A DNA stretch of 64,000 nt from Anderseniella sp. Alg231-50 (GCF_900149695.1 NZ_LT703003.1:310001-374000), one strand, 5' to 3'; shown: positions 45,821 through 54,877, numbered from the stretch's first letter. The notes: a model not told the origin generated them from the sequence alone. Translations and numbers: made by a program.

Positions 45821-46711
45821 TCAGCTTTCATCAATCATCAGGTTGGCAACAAATTCCGGCAAGTCACCGGTCAGCATGCCCGCCGGCGCAATCTTGATAC
45901 TGTTTGAATATAAACCAAAATAATCGTCATCCAAACTGATCGCAGCGATGCTGAAACCGGTTTCATTGGAAGTTTGCGAAATGACGGCCTTCAGATGGTC
46001 GGTCAGAATGTCAGGATGATTGTGCATCAAGGTGGAATCGTCGACTGGTGCACCATCGGACAGCACGATGATTATCTTACGAGGCTCGGCTCGTCGCCTC
46101 AAACGTTCGGCAGCCCACAAAACTGCTTCACCATCCACATTTTCTTTCAACAGAGCAGGCCTGAGAACATTTCGGATGCTCCACGGCACTCCCGGCTTTG
46201 TGTCATCAGCAGAACGGTAAACAATATGCAACAAGTCGCACAATCTTCCAGGATTTCTGGGACGTAATCGCCGCTTCCAGAGTTTACGCGATCTCCCGCC
46301 GTGCCACGACTGGGTTGTGAAACCCAAAATTTCATAGGCAATCCCCAGACTGCTCCAGAAATCCGCAACCACCTCGGAAATGGCGCAAGCCATTACCGCG
46401 CGTTGACCACGTAAAGATCCGGAATGATCGATGAGAAGACAGGCAACAGTGTTCGACAACGCCTTTTCGGACATGCAAGTTTTGATCCGGCTTACCTCCC
46501 TGTTGGCAGCCAGTGTTGCCTTTCCGCAAATTTCAGCAGCGGCATTGTCGTATTCATCCGCGTAAGCGCCCCAGCTCTTCAGGTCTCCGGTACCTACTAT
46601 CTCGTCGATTTGATCTGCCGGTATCTCGAGATCAAACTTCGTCGAATAAGGCTTGTAGGCAACTTCGTCGGCCTTCGACGATTGTGTCCGTGATTTAAAG
46701 AGTCCAAACAT
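45821..46711 (-). CDS. CobT-like VWA-domain protein (stand-alone)
   Basis: The 296-residue protein matches the C-terminal VWA half of the aerobic cobaltochelatase subunit CobT. Blocks include CLLIDHSGSLRGQRAVMACA (MIDAS DxSGS), WHGGRSRKLW, RNPGRLCDLLHIVYRSAD, RPALLKENVDGEAVLWAAERL and IIIVLSDGAPVDDSTLMHNHPDIL. The long acidic N-terminal part of CobT (about 300 residues) is missing. CobT works with the AAA+ CobS and CobN in B12 synthesis; no cobS or cobN is here, so its role may differ. It follows the RidA-like gene by 18 bases. Confidence 0.88.
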   Translation of the reverse strand: MFGLFKSRTQSSKADEVAYKPYSTKFDLEIPADQIDEIVGTGDLKSWGAYADEYDNAAAEICGKATLAANREVSRIKTCMSEKALSNTVACLLIDHSGSLRGQRAVMACAISEVVADFWSSLGIAYEILGFTTQSWHGGRSRKLWKRRLRPRNPGRLCDLLHIVYRSADDTKPGVPWSIRNVLRPALLKENVDGEAVLWAAERLRRRAEPRKIIIVLSDGAPVDDSTLMHNHPDILTDHLKAVISQTSNETGFSIAAISLDDDYFGLYSNSIKIAPAGMLTGDLPEFVANLMIDES

Positions 46712-46729
46712 TCACACAGTAAGGGGCCG

Positions 46730-47830
46730 TCAACTCGATAACGCAACCACGTTGACGGCCATCCGGCACTTCCCGTTGCCCAGGCCTGCAACCGGCAGAC
46801 CGGTGGAAGCCGGGCCGGGGCTTGCGTAGAAGCCGTGCCGCACTTTCATATTGCCATGGAGTTCTTGTTCGGTTGCACCGCCGGTATAGTGAGCCGTCAG
46901 CTTGACTACATCGGCGAAGCTCATGCCCGAAGCGCGCAGGCCTGTATCAAGTCCCTGCATGATCATCGAGGTCTGCCCGACCAGATCGAGGTTCGACTGT
47001 GCACACGTGCCACTGCCCCAGACCATGCGTCCGGACTTCTTCAATGTCAGGCGCACCCCGTCGTCGGTTTTTACGTCTGTGAGAACGGCAACGGGTTGCC
47101 TGGCGAAGGACAGTGCGGCCGCAATGACCGGAACCGCCGGATCGGACGGCCGGACCAATGCATCGGGGTTTGCCGTCAACTGACGGCGCTGTGCATTGCG
47201 CGCGGCCTCGCGGGCATCATTGTCGCTACCGGAGACCGTCCACAAATCACCCAGCAAATGCCGGTGATCCAGGCCATGCCGCGCCAGTGCCCCGGCAATG
47301 CGATCAACCGCACCCGCTGATGTGCCCTCAGCCAGCGATGCGCTGGCATGGACCCAGACCTGATCACCGGCATCCGCCATTTCCAGCCGGACGCCATCTG
47401 CCTCGAAAGGAGCGTGCACCTTAAGGTTATCGGCAGCGAAGACATCTACCTCGATCAGCATGCCGTCGTAGTAAAAGTGTGGCACCGGGATCGGCACGAC
47501 GAGCGGGCCATGGTCAAATCGCGTAGCGATCACAGCCAGCATATCGCTGGCCTCGCGTTCGGTTTCGGCAGCAAAATAGACGTGCAGCTTGCCGACGGAT
47601 GATGGCGAGAAGCCTGCCCTTTCCATGACATTTTCGATCATGTCGCAAACAAAGCCTGCCTGGGCCAACAAATCGCCGGACGCATGGACGGCGCCCTGAT
47701 CCGTCAGCGGGCACTGCCCGCAGGTCCAACCCAGCCCGCCGTCGCGCACTGCTGTTGACACCGGCACCTCGACCCGCATGGCAAACACGTCAAACGGTAC
47801 ATGGGAACGCTCAGCCACGGGAGTTTCCAC
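46730..47830 (-). CDS. Double RidA (YjgF/YER057c/UK114)-like protein
   Basis: The 366-residue protein contains two RidA-type regions. The first is about 20-140 (TCGQCPLTDQGAVHASGDLLAQAGFVCDMIENVMERAGFSPSSVGKLHVYF) and the second about 240-360 (MVWGSGTCAQSNLDLVGQTSMIMQGLDTGLRASGMSFADVVKLTAHY). RidA proteins hydrolyse reactive imines released by amino-acid or amine oxidation. Its place after a FAD dehydrogenase fits that role. Translation starts at GTG 47830 or GTG 47818; the latter is better spaced from the GGGAGGG. The N-terminus overlaps a pseudogene scrap read in another frame. Confidence 0.8.
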   Translation of the reverse strand: METPVAERSHVPFDVFAMRVEVPVSTAVRDGGLGWTCGQCPLTDQGAVHASGDLLAQAGFVCDMIENVMERAGFSPSSVGKLHVYFAAETEREASDMLAVIATRFDHGPLVVPIPVPHFYYDGMLIEVDVFAADNLKVHAPFEADGVRLEMADAGDQVWVHASASLAEGTSAGAVDRIAGALARHGLDHRHLLGDLWTVSGSDNDAREAARNAQRRQLTANPDALVRPSDPAVPVIAAALSFARQPVAVLTDVKTDDGVRLTLKKSGRMVWGSGTCAQSNLDLVGQTSMIMQGLDTGLRASGMSFADVVKLTAHYTGGATEQELHGNMKVRHGFYASPGPASTGLPVAGLGNGKCRMAVNVVALSS

Positions 47831-47943
47831 CCTCCCGGCAGCACAACCTCACAGACCCAATCTTCCGGCTCGTCGTCCACCAGATCATCCGGGAAACTGC
47901 CAGCCAGAACCAACAAGCCAGTGGGAACTTCATTTCTGCGGCC
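47821..47943 (-). pseudogene. C-terminal scrap of a 3-hydroxyisobutyrate-dehydrogenase-like gene
   Basis: On the minus strand this stretch reads TGLLVLAGSFPDDLVDDEPE, then DWVCEVVLPGG. It closely matches the very end of the dehydrogenase at 53889-54845 (TGLSVLADGFPDDLIDDEPE, EKGYEVVPPGR). No upstream part of such a gene exists: a stop lies nine codons before it and the FAD/GcvT gene ends at 47930. It looks like the last relic of a deleted paralogue. Confidence 0.75.
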
Positions 47944-50326
47944 TCATTCGCGACCCGTCGGGGTCGAACAGCGGGCCGAGCGTGACCGTTGCATCAAAAA
48001 ACTCGCGTGCGATATCCACCTGCACCCGGTCCCCGTCTGCAAGAGGGAGCTTGGCGTGCCCCAGCGCCACTGGCCTGCCAACCCTGTGGCCGAACGCGCA
48101 GGACGTGGTCTGGCCCATGATTTGTCCGTCCAGATAAACCGGTTCATGCCCCAGTGGCACAGCGGCCTCATCATCAAGCATCAGGGAGAATACCTGCTTC
48201 ACAGCGCCGTCCGCACGGCGTTGCTGCATCGCATCGGACCCGATGAAGCCGCCAGCCTTGCGCACAGCGAAATCCAGTCCCGCCTCGATTGGCCCGGTAT
48301 CGCTGTCCAGTTCGTGTCCCATCGCGCAAAATCCCTTTTCGATCCGCATGGAGGTTTGCGCGAACATGCCGGCAAGCTGTGCGCCCGCGGCGGTCAGCGC
48401 GCCATAAACCGGGGCCGCGTTTTCGGCCAGGCAGGTAATCTCCCACCCCGCCTCGCCGACATAGGACATCCGGGCCGCACGTACGCGGTTACCTGCGATT
48501 TGAGCCGGGCCAACCAGGAAATACCCCAGATCGTTGAGTTCCGGCGCACCGCAATCCGCCACGATCTGCGACGAGTCGGGGCCCATCAGGCCGAGAACCG
48601 CGTATTTCGTCGTGCTGTTTTCAATCCTCACATCAAAGCCCCGGGAAGCGCGGGAAAACCAAGCCAGGTCACGCCTGACGGCATTGGTGCCGACAAACAG
48701 CCGGTAGTGGTCTGCCGCAATCCTGTGTGCGGTAATGTCACTTTCAAATGTACCGCGCTCGTTCAACACCGCGGAGTAGATCACGGAGCCCGGCGCGCGA
48801 CCCATATGGCCGGCACAGGTCTTCAGCAGAAAGGCCTCGGCATCCGGGCCAGTCACATCGATCTTGCCGAAGGACGAGGAATCGAAAATTGCAGCGGCAT
48901 TGTGCGCAGACCAGACTTCTGCCGCGACATTCTCGAACCAGTCAGGCCGGTCAAAGCGCAGTTCAGGTTCTGCCGACTTGCCGAAGTAAAGCGGACGCTC
49001 CCAGCCGTAGAACTGTCCCATGTGCGCGTGCGCTTGGCGGTATGCAGGCTCGAGAGGAAGTGCCTGCAGGTTTCGCGCGGTCCTGAGCTGCTTACCCGGA
49101 TAAGCGATTTCGTAGTGCGTACCAAGAATTTCCGGCGCCCGCGCCAAAAGATGATCAAGGCTGTTGAAGACGGGCGCGAACCGTTTCGCGTCTGCTTCGG
49201 ACAGGTCATAGGCGGTATGGCCGTGCACGATGCAATGAGCCAGGTTCATGCCCGCTCCACCACCGGATGCCAAGCCAACCGAATTCATTCCACAGCCCAG
49301 AAAGAGGCCGCGCGTCTCGGCAGTTTCTCCCAGCATGAACATACCATCCGGCGTGAAACTCTCCGGCCCGTTCAGAAGCATTTTGACTTCCGCTGTTTCA
49401 AGCGCAGGCAAACGATGAAGCGCGTTCACCATCATGGGCTCGAAGTGGTCCCAATCCTCCGCCAGAAGCGAGAATTCAAAATTCTCGTCCAGAACGCCGG
49501 GCTTTATTGGCTTGCCCATCGGCTCGAAACATCCAACCAGAAGACCGCCGGAGTCGTCACGAATATAAAGATGACCATCATGGTCAGATAGCGTTGGTGT
49601 GTTGCCGACAATCCCTTCAATCGGCTTGGTCAGCAGATAGAAATGTTCACACGCGAGAGCCGGCACTTCGGCGCCCGCCATGGCGCCTGCTTCGCGGGAC
49701 CATAAGCCGGTACACAAGGCGATACGATCGCACATGATCGTACCGCGGGAGGTTTCCACACCCTTGATCTGGTTATTTTCAACCAGGATGCCGGTTACGC
49801 CGGTGTTCTCGAAGATTTTTGCGCCCTGCCCTTTGGCCGCCTTGACAAGTGCTGCGCATACGTCACTGGGCGAAACCCGGCCGTCATCCGGTGACCAGAC
49901 TGCACCCAGAACATCCTCAGCATTCATCAGAGGCCAGCGTTCCCTGGCCTCATCCGCTGAAACCGAACAGGCCTCAATCCCGTAAGCATGGGCAAGTGCT
50001 TCCTGTCTCTTGATGTGGGTCAGCCGGCCTGGTGTAGTGGCGATCGAAAGGCTGCCTTTCTGAATCCATCCCACACTCTGGCCGGTCTCCTGCTCCAACT
50101 GTGAATACAGGTCCACTGAATACTGAATCATCCGTGTCAGGTTTCGCGAATGCCTGAGTGCGCGCACCTGCGCGGCTGAATGCCAGGTCGTGCCGCCTGT
50201 CAGCTTGTTGCGCTCAAGCAGGATCGCGTCACCTACACCCATTTTGGCGAGATGGTACAGCGTCGAGCATCCCATGATGCCACCGCCGATAACGACGACT
50301 GAAGCGTGAGAAGGAAGGTCAGACAT
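47930..50326 (-). CDS. FAD-dependent dehydrogenase fused to GcvT (sarcosine/dimethylglycine dehydrogenase type)
   Basis: The 798-residue protein has an N-terminal DAO/FAD fold (VVVIGGGIMGCSTLYHLAKMG, residues ~9-30). TGGTTWHSAAQVR follows, whose His matches the covalent-FAD histidine of dimethylglycine dehydrogenase. A mid FAO-type domain and a C-terminal GcvT-like tetrahydrofolate domain follow (about 430-790: SSSFGKIDVTGPDAEAFL, GWEITCLAENAAPVY, and the last LPLADGDRVQVDIAREFFDATV). Such enzymes oxidise N-methyl amino acids and pass the C1 unit to folate. The substrate is unproven. It is central to the catabolic cluster. Confidence 0.9.
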   Translation of the reverse strand: MSDLPSHASVVVIGGGIMGCSTLYHLAKMGVGDAILLERNKLTGGTTWHSAAQVRALRHSRNLTRMIQYSVDLYSQLEQETGQSVGWIQKGSLSIATTPGRLTHIKRQEALAHAYGIEACSVSADEARERWPLMNAEDVLGAVWSPDDGRVSPSDVCAALVKAAKGQGAKIFENTGVTGILVENNQIKGVETSRGTIMCDRIALCTGLWSREAGAMAGAEVPALACEHFYLLTKPIEGIVGNTPTLSDHDGHLYIRDDSGGLLVGCFEPMGKPIKPGVLDENFEFSLLAEDWDHFEPMMVNALHRLPALETAEVKMLLNGPESFTPDGMFMLGETAETRGLFLGCGMNSVGLASGGGAGMNLAHCIVHGHTAYDLSEADAKRFAPVFNSLDHLLARAPEILGTHYEIAYPGKQLRTARNLQALPLEPAYRQAHAHMGQFYGWERPLYFGKSAEPELRFDRPDWFENVAAEVWSAHNAAAIFDSSSFGKIDVTGPDAEAFLLKTCAGHMGRAPGSVIYSAVLNERGTFESDITAHRIAADHYRLFVGTNAVRRDLAWFSRASRGFDVRIENSTTKYAVLGLMGPDSSQIVADCGAPELNDLGYFLVGPAQIAGNRVRAARMSYVGEAGWEITCLAENAAPVYGALTAAGAQLAGMFAQTSMRIEKGFCAMGHELDSDTGPIEAGLDFAVRKAGGFIGSDAMQQRRADGAVKQVFSLMLDDEAAVPLGHEPVYLDGQIMGQTTSCAFGHRVGRPVALGHAKLPLADGDRVQVDIAREFFDATVTLGPLFDPDGSRMRPQK

Positions 50327-50429
50327 ATCAATTATCCCGGTGATTTTTCGATTTCCCGCTCAATGACGAGATCGGTTTCCCGGCTCAATGGCACGGCATG
50401 ACAGGCAATGAGAGATGCACGTGTGGCAT

Positions 50430-51281
50430 TTAATCGGCAAACCCTTTTCCCGATTGTTCAATTTGTTCCCGGCGATCCTTCAGGAACGGGTAGAGTTCGC
50501 GGACGCGGACAAGTTCGGACCGGTCGATGGTTAGGGTTGTAAACTGCTGGTCACTTTCGGAAAAATGTGTCGGCTCAAGGGACTCATCTATCCAGGGCGG
50601 GCAAAACAATGATCTTCCATAATCGGCACCAGCCCGGTTCAGGCTGACAAAAAAGACCTGATTTTCCAACGCCCGCGTGTGCACAAAACTGTGCCAACTG
50701 TGGAAAGAAGGGTCTCGTGAATAGGCACTGGAGTGCAGTATCACATCGACTCCGTGATCGATCGCAAGTGTGCGGCATACCTCGGGAAACCGGATGTCTG
50801 CACATATGATCGGAGCAATTCGGAAGCCATTAACACTGAAGCGGAAAAACTCTGCGCCGGGCGTGAAGAATTCTTTCTCCATAGAGGCACCAAACTGAGC
50901 CAGATAAATCTTGTCGTAGTAACCGACCAGTTCTCCGTCAGGCCCCGCAACCGCCAGTGTGATGAGATATTGGCCATCGCCATCGCGACGCGCAAAGCTG
51001 AATGCCACATGACATCTGTGGGCCAAGCTGATCTCGCGCCAGTGCTGAAAGGACGCGCCACGAACGGTTTCCGACAATACGTCGAGCCGCTCAAATGCTT
51101 CACGCGAATAGTCGATACTGCACAGTTCCGGTAACACAACGAGGTCGACGCGCTTGTGCTTAAGCTCTGCAGATACTCGCTCACATACCCGCCCAAGGTG
51201 TTGATCGCGATCTGCTGCGGTTCGAGTTACGGGCACATCAATCTGGCAGGCCAGAATTGTCAATTGCTCGGGCAAGCTCAT
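50430..51281 (-). CDS. Carbon-nitrogen hydrolase (nitrilase superfamily)
   Basis: The 283-residue protein has the Glu-Lys-Cys catalytic triad of nitrilases: Glu in VVLPELCSIDY, Lys in GYYDKIYLAQFGASME and Cys in APIICADIRFPEVCR. The superfamily cleaves amides, carbamoyl groups or nitriles; this one most resembles omega-amidase or N-carbamoyl amidase branches. Its ATG overlaps the stop of the RpiR gene (ATGA), which implies co-regulation with the FAD/GcvT enzyme. Confidence 0.9.
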   Translation of the reverse strand: MSLPEQLTILACQIDVPVTRTAADRDQHLGRVCERVSAELKHKRVDLVVLPELCSIDYSREAFERLDVLSETVRGASFQHWREISLAHRCHVAFSFARRDGDGQYLITLAVAGPDGELVGYYDKIYLAQFGASMEKEFFTPGAEFFRFSVNGFRIAPIICADIRFPEVCRTLAIDHGVDVILHSSAYSRDPSFHSWHSFVHTRALENQVFFVSLNRAGADYGRSLFCPPWIDESLEPTHFSESDQQFTTLTIDRSELVRVRELYPFLKDRREQIEQSGKGFAD

Positions 51282-52174
51282 GTTTGTCTGCCCCCTTTAC
51301 CCGTATCCCAATACTCGCCCATTCGTTGCCGATCAGCCTCAATTTGTCTAATTCGTTTGACCGCATCGGGGCCCGCACGGGTGGTCATGAAGCCCACAAG
51401 CAACTCCAGGATTGCCGTGACGCCAACATAAGACTCGAAGAATAACGGACTGTCACAGGACGTTAACAATATATCCGTGGAGTAAGCAGCAAGCGGTGAA
51501 ATCCGGCTATCGGTGATTCCGACAACATAGACCCCACGCTGATACGCAAGTTCGGCAACTTCAATAGTTGTTCGAGCACAGGGCTGAATTGCCAAACAGA
51601 GCAACGCATCTTGTTCATTCAAATCAACGAGATCATCGGCAATGATACCACCACGTCTGCCCAGCAGCTTGAATTTCGGAACCGCCATGCCGCCCACATA
51701 GTGAAAGTAGTCAATCAACGGCGACGAAGCCTGCATGCCGGAGATATAGATTTGATCGCGCTCCAACAGACGTTCAGCGACACTTGCAACGAGGCGTACG
51801 TCCACCTGGGAATATGCCGCCTCGACATTTTTCAATGCCGACTGTTTGAATGAAGACCAAACGCCCTCATCGCCTGAAATTTTTCCTGATGATTGCAAAC
51901 GGTCTGCACGTTCAGGATAGCGATCCGATGTTTTCAGATGGACTTGCCTACGATATACATCACGCAAATCATTGTATTTTTCGTATCCGACAACTTTTGC
52001 CAATCTGGCATAGTTTGAAAGTGTTACTCCGGAAGCTGTAGAGATCTTCCGCATTGACTGCGTAGCAATCTCGCCTGGATTTTCAAGCAAGAACGCAGCG
52101 GCTTTCCTTAATTGGGGCGGCAATTTTGGACTGATACGGGTAAGTTTGTCCTGAACTTGCTCAAACTCAGTCAA
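51278..52174 (-). CDS. MurR/RpiR-family transcriptional regulator
   Basis: The 298-residue protein has an N-terminal RpiR HTH (LTRISPKLPPQLRKAAAFLLENPGEIATQSMRKISTASGVTLSNYARLAKVVGY). A C-terminal SIS sugar-isomerase-fold domain follows (RDQIYISGMQASSPLIDYFHY, about 150-280) that would sense a small ligand. I chose TTG 52174, 8 bases after AGAGGA. A frame back to 52243 adds an odd Phe/Lys/Cys-rich extension. It lies between the binding-protein gene and the nitrilase and probably controls the catabolic cluster. Confidence 0.88.
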   Translation of the reverse strand: MTEFEQVQDKLTRISPKLPPQLRKAAAFLLENPGEIATQSMRKISTASGVTLSNYARLAKVVGYEKYNDLRDVYRRQVHLKTSDRYPERADRLQSSGKISGDEGVWSSFKQSALKNVEAAYSQVDVRLVASVAERLLERDQIYISGMQASSPLIDYFHYVGGMAVPKFKLLGRRGGIIADDLVDLNEQDALLCLAIQPCARTTIEVAELAYQRGVYVVGITDSRISPLAAYSTDILLTSCDSPLFFESYVGVTAILELLVGFMTTRAGPDAVKRIRQIEADRQRMGEYWDTGKGGRQT

Positions 52175-52328
52175 GTAAACGTTCCTCTTGAAAATGGGGC
52201 AAAAAAATTTGCCCATCTTCCAGCAGAATTTGCTGATATGCACTCATAGTCTATCATGCAGGGAAACTGAAGCAGCCGGCGGACGGCGCACCGGAACCGG
52301 CGCGCCGCACATTCTCAGCTCCCGCTGC

Positions 52329-53414
52329 TCACTTCGTTGCCAGCCATGCACTGAATTGCTCGTTCAACTGGTCTCCATAGTCAGACCAGAAAGCCGCACT
52401 GGAACGCAGTCCCCTGGCAAAATTGTCTTTCGCAGTCGGCAAATGTGGTTTCATTTTCTCAGAAACCAGATTTACACCCGAAGCCCGCGAAGGTCCGTAG
52501 GAAATGTAGTTGGTCAAATCGGCCAGCCGCTCCGGTGCTGTAGCAAACCTGATAAACTCGAGAGCCCGGTCGCGATTGGGTGAACCTTTGGGTACAACAA
52601 ACGCACCATAGTCCCAAACCTGACCGTCCCAGACAATCTGGAAAGGCTGTCCCTCTTTCACGATGGCGTTGAAAAGCCGGCCATTGTAGGCAGATGTAAT
52701 CGCGACTTCCCCGTCAGCAAGCATTTGTGGCGGCTGAGCACCAGCCTCCCACCAGATGGTATCTTTCTTAATTCTATCCAGCACTTTAAAGGCACGCTCG
52801 ACACCTTCCGGTGTTGCCAAGACTTCATAGACATTTTCGCGGGCAACTCCATCAGCCATAATTGCCCATTCCAGATTGGCCTTAGGGCTCTTTCTCAGGC
52901 CCCGTTTGCCCGGAAATTTCTTCGTATCGAACAAATCGGCGATGGACTGTGGGCCACCATTCGGGAACTTGTTTTTGTCGTATGCATAAACATTTGCCCA
53001 AACATAGTTTGCAACACCGCACTCATGGACAGCTGACGCAAAAAAGTCCTTCTCAGGCGAGCTTCCGTCAGCGCCGGGAGCCAGATCACTTGTCTTGATT
53101 TTTTCCAACAAACCTTCAGCACAACCGAGTTCAGCGTCGGTCATCTCCGCATCCATCACATCCCATGTGACATTGCCCGATTCAACCTGCGCCTTCACTT
53201 CTGCCAAACCACCGCTGTAGACCTGGGCATTAATCTTCACCCCTGTCTTCCTGGTGAACGGTTTTTCGAAAGCCTCATTCTCGGCCTTGCTAAGCGCACC
53301 ACCCCATCCAACAACCGTCAGGCTTTCTGCAGATGCGCCACCCGCCGTCAACAGGGCAATGCCGGCCGATACTGCAAACATTGCAAACTGCCTCCTGATT
53401 GATCCGACTTTCAT
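52329..53414 (-). CDS. ABC transporter substrate-binding protein, PotD/spermidine-putrescine type
   Basis: The 361-residue protein has a signal peptide (FAMFAVSAGIALLTAGGASAES). The family start is LTVVGWGGALSKAENEAFEKPFTRKTGVKINAQVYSGG, then VTWDVMDAEMTDAELGCAEGLLE and WDYGAFVVPKGSPNRDRALEFIRFA. These proteins deliver polyamines, opines or betaine-like compounds to ABC permeases. No permease or ATPase gene is in the cluster, which is unusual. ATG 53414 follows AGGGAG. It leads the operon that continues with the RpiR, nitrilase, FAD/GcvT and RidA genes. Confidence 0.9.
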   Translation of the reverse strand: MKVGSIRRQFAMFAVSAGIALLTAGGASAESLTVVGWGGALSKAENEAFEKPFTRKTGVKINAQVYSGGLAEVKAQVESGNVTWDVMDAEMTDAELGCAEGLLEKIKTSDLAPGADGSSPEKDFFASAVHECGVANYVWANVYAYDKNKFPNGGPQSIADLFDTKKFPGKRGLRKSPKANLEWAIMADGVARENVYEVLATPEGVERAFKVLDRIKKDTIWWEAGAQPPQMLADGEVAITSAYNGRLFNAIVKEGQPFQIVWDGQVWDYGAFVVPKGSPNRDRALEFIRFATAPERLADLTNYISYGPSRASGVNLVSEKMKPHLPTAKDNFARGLRSSAAFWSDYGDQLNEQFSAWLATK

Positions 53415-53517
53415 TTCTGACTCCCTTTTTTTGACGAGAATGCCTTGCATTCAATTGTGATTTACCGGGCGTTTTTGCGCCACTATCAAGCCGACCCAAT
53501 CGATGGCCCGCACCACA

Positions 53518-53545
53518 ATCATATCTAAAACACACAAATGTTCAA
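53518..53545 (-). promoter_or_regulatory. Sigma-70 promoter of the binding-protein operon
   Basis: On the minus strand TTGAAC (53545-53540) and TATGAT (53523-53518) are 16 bases apart. The -35 element lies inside one of two direct repeats, as expected for a repressor site. Confidence 0.6.
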
Positions 53546-53576
53546 TATTTTTTATATTGCAATTCAAATGTTCAAT
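53535..53576. repeat. Two perfect 12-bp direct repeats, 30 bases apart (operator candidate)
   Basis: CAAATGTTCAAT occurs at 53535-53546 and again at 53565-53576. The 30-base period equals about three helical turns, so both copies face the same side of the DNA. They flank an AT-rich stretch and overlap the -35 box, so they are a candidate site for the RpiR protein. Confidence 0.65.
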
Positions 53577-53888
53577 TTCGTTTCAACGTTCCACTTCGCG
53601 CATCGGTTGGGAATTGACCTGGTAAACTCCCGGTCGGTGAACCCGAAATTTGTGACAAATCACGACAGCGCGGAAAAAAAATTTGGCTCGCTGGCTCGAC
53701 CAAGCAGAACTTGCGTCACCGCCCGGTCACCCGTCCATACGAATATGAAAATTGCACACGCAACTGTCTTGTTCGGCACCAACCATCTGTGACGAACATG
53801 GCGCGGATTGAACGCCTTTTGACCGCGCATTGCGCCGTTTAAGACGGGCCAGGCAGTAGTCTCAGGAACACTTACCTGCGAGCACCCT

Positions 53889-54845
53889 CTACCGCCCCGG
53901 CGGCACCACCTCATAGCCTTTTTCTTCCGGCTCATCGTCGATCAGATCATCCGGGAAGCCGTCGGCCAGCACAGACAGGCCGGTTGCGTCTTCCAGGCGC
54001 TTGATGATTTCGTCGGAATTGGCGCGCCGGCCATAGCGGTTCTGGCCATCCTTCATGATGTCGATGATCATCGGCGAGAGTTCCAGCGGCACATTGTTGC
54101 GCTCCGCGATAGTCTGGAACAGGCCGATATCCTTCAACACAAGGTCAATGGTGAAGTTCACATCGCGCGACCCGTTCAGGATCAGCTGGCTCTCGGTTTC
54201 GTGCACAAACGAGGTACCGGATGAAATCTTCATGGCCTCATAGGTGGTGGCCAGGTCCATGCCGGCCGCCTTCATGGTCACCAGCGCCTCGCAGCAAGTG
54301 AGCAGGTTTGCCGTAGCCAGGTAATTGGTCATGACCTTCAGCGTGGAAGCAGACCCCAGCGGCCCGGTGTGCAGCACCCTGCGGCCCAGAACGGTGGTGA
54401 GCGGCAGGATTTTCTCGAAGGTGTCGCGCTCGCAGCCCGCAAAGATGGAAATATTGCCGGTGTCGGCGCGATGGCAGCCGCCTGACACCGGGCAGTCCAC
54501 CGGCTCCGCGCCCTTGGCCTTGACCTTCGCGCCCAGGCGTTTGACCTCAGCTTCGTCGGTGGTCGACATCTCCATCCAGATCTTGCCGGGCGACAGGCCG
54601 TCCAGAATGCCGTCCTCGCCCTCCATGACGTCGGCACAGGCCGCCGGTGACGGCAGACAGGTGATGATCACATCACACATTTCAGCCATTTGCTTCGGGC
54701 TGTCGGCCCAACCCGCACCCCGGTCAATGAACTTCTGTGCCGCATCGCGATCCAGGTCGCGCACAACCGTGTCGATACCATTGCGAATGAGGCTGCCCGC
54801 CAGCTTGCCGCCGACATTGCCCAGTCCGATAAACCCGACCTTCAT
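53889..54845 (-). CDS. NAD(P)-dependent beta-hydroxyacid dehydrogenase (3-hydroxyisobutyrate dehydrogenase family)
   Basis: The 318-residue protein begins MKVGFIGLGNVGGKLAGSLIRNG, the Rossmann dinucleotide fold. DCPVSGGCHRADTGNISIFAGCE is the substrate-binding signature, and the catalytic Lys lies in GSASTLKVMTNYLATANL. It oxidises a beta-hydroxyacid such as 3-hydroxyisobutyrate, tartronate or a sugar acid. ATG 54845 follows GGGAG. It lies 32 bases after the enolase-type gene and forms a pair with it. The unusual acidic C-terminal tail (FPDDLIDDEPEE) recurs in the scrap at 47.8 kb. Confidence 0.9.
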   Translation of the reverse strand: MKVGFIGLGNVGGKLAGSLIRNGIDTVVRDLDRDAAQKFIDRGAGWADSPKQMAEMCDVIITCLPSPAACADVMEGEDGILDGLSPGKIWMEMSTTDEAEVKRLGAKVKAKGAEPVDCPVSGGCHRADTGNISIFAGCERDTFEKILPLTTVLGRRVLHTGPLGSASTLKVMTNYLATANLLTCCEALVTMKAAGMDLATTYEAMKISSGTSFVHETESQLILNGSRDVNFTIDLVLKDIGLFQTIAERNNVPLELSPMIIDIMKDGQNRYGRRANSDEIIKRLEDATGLSVLADGFPDDLIDDEPEEKGYEVVPPGR

Positions 54846-54877
54846 GGCCGTTCTCCCATTGTTGCTTGTCATTGAAA

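Larger units (their letters stand above)
53415..53888. other. Intergenic control region of the catabolic cluster
   Basis: The 474 bases between the hydroxyacid-dehydrogenase gene and the binding-protein gene hold a minus-strand promoter (53518-53545), two 12-bp direct repeats and a leader of about 97 bases. The segment 53577-53888 shows no convincing gene or RNA, and I found no clear terminator for the upstream pair. Confidence 0.6.

Noticed and set aside
47801-49591. 596-codon open frame on the plus strand
   Set aside because: It is the antisense of the FAD/GcvT gene, whose minus-strand product has clear domains; long antisense frames are common in GC-rich DNA.
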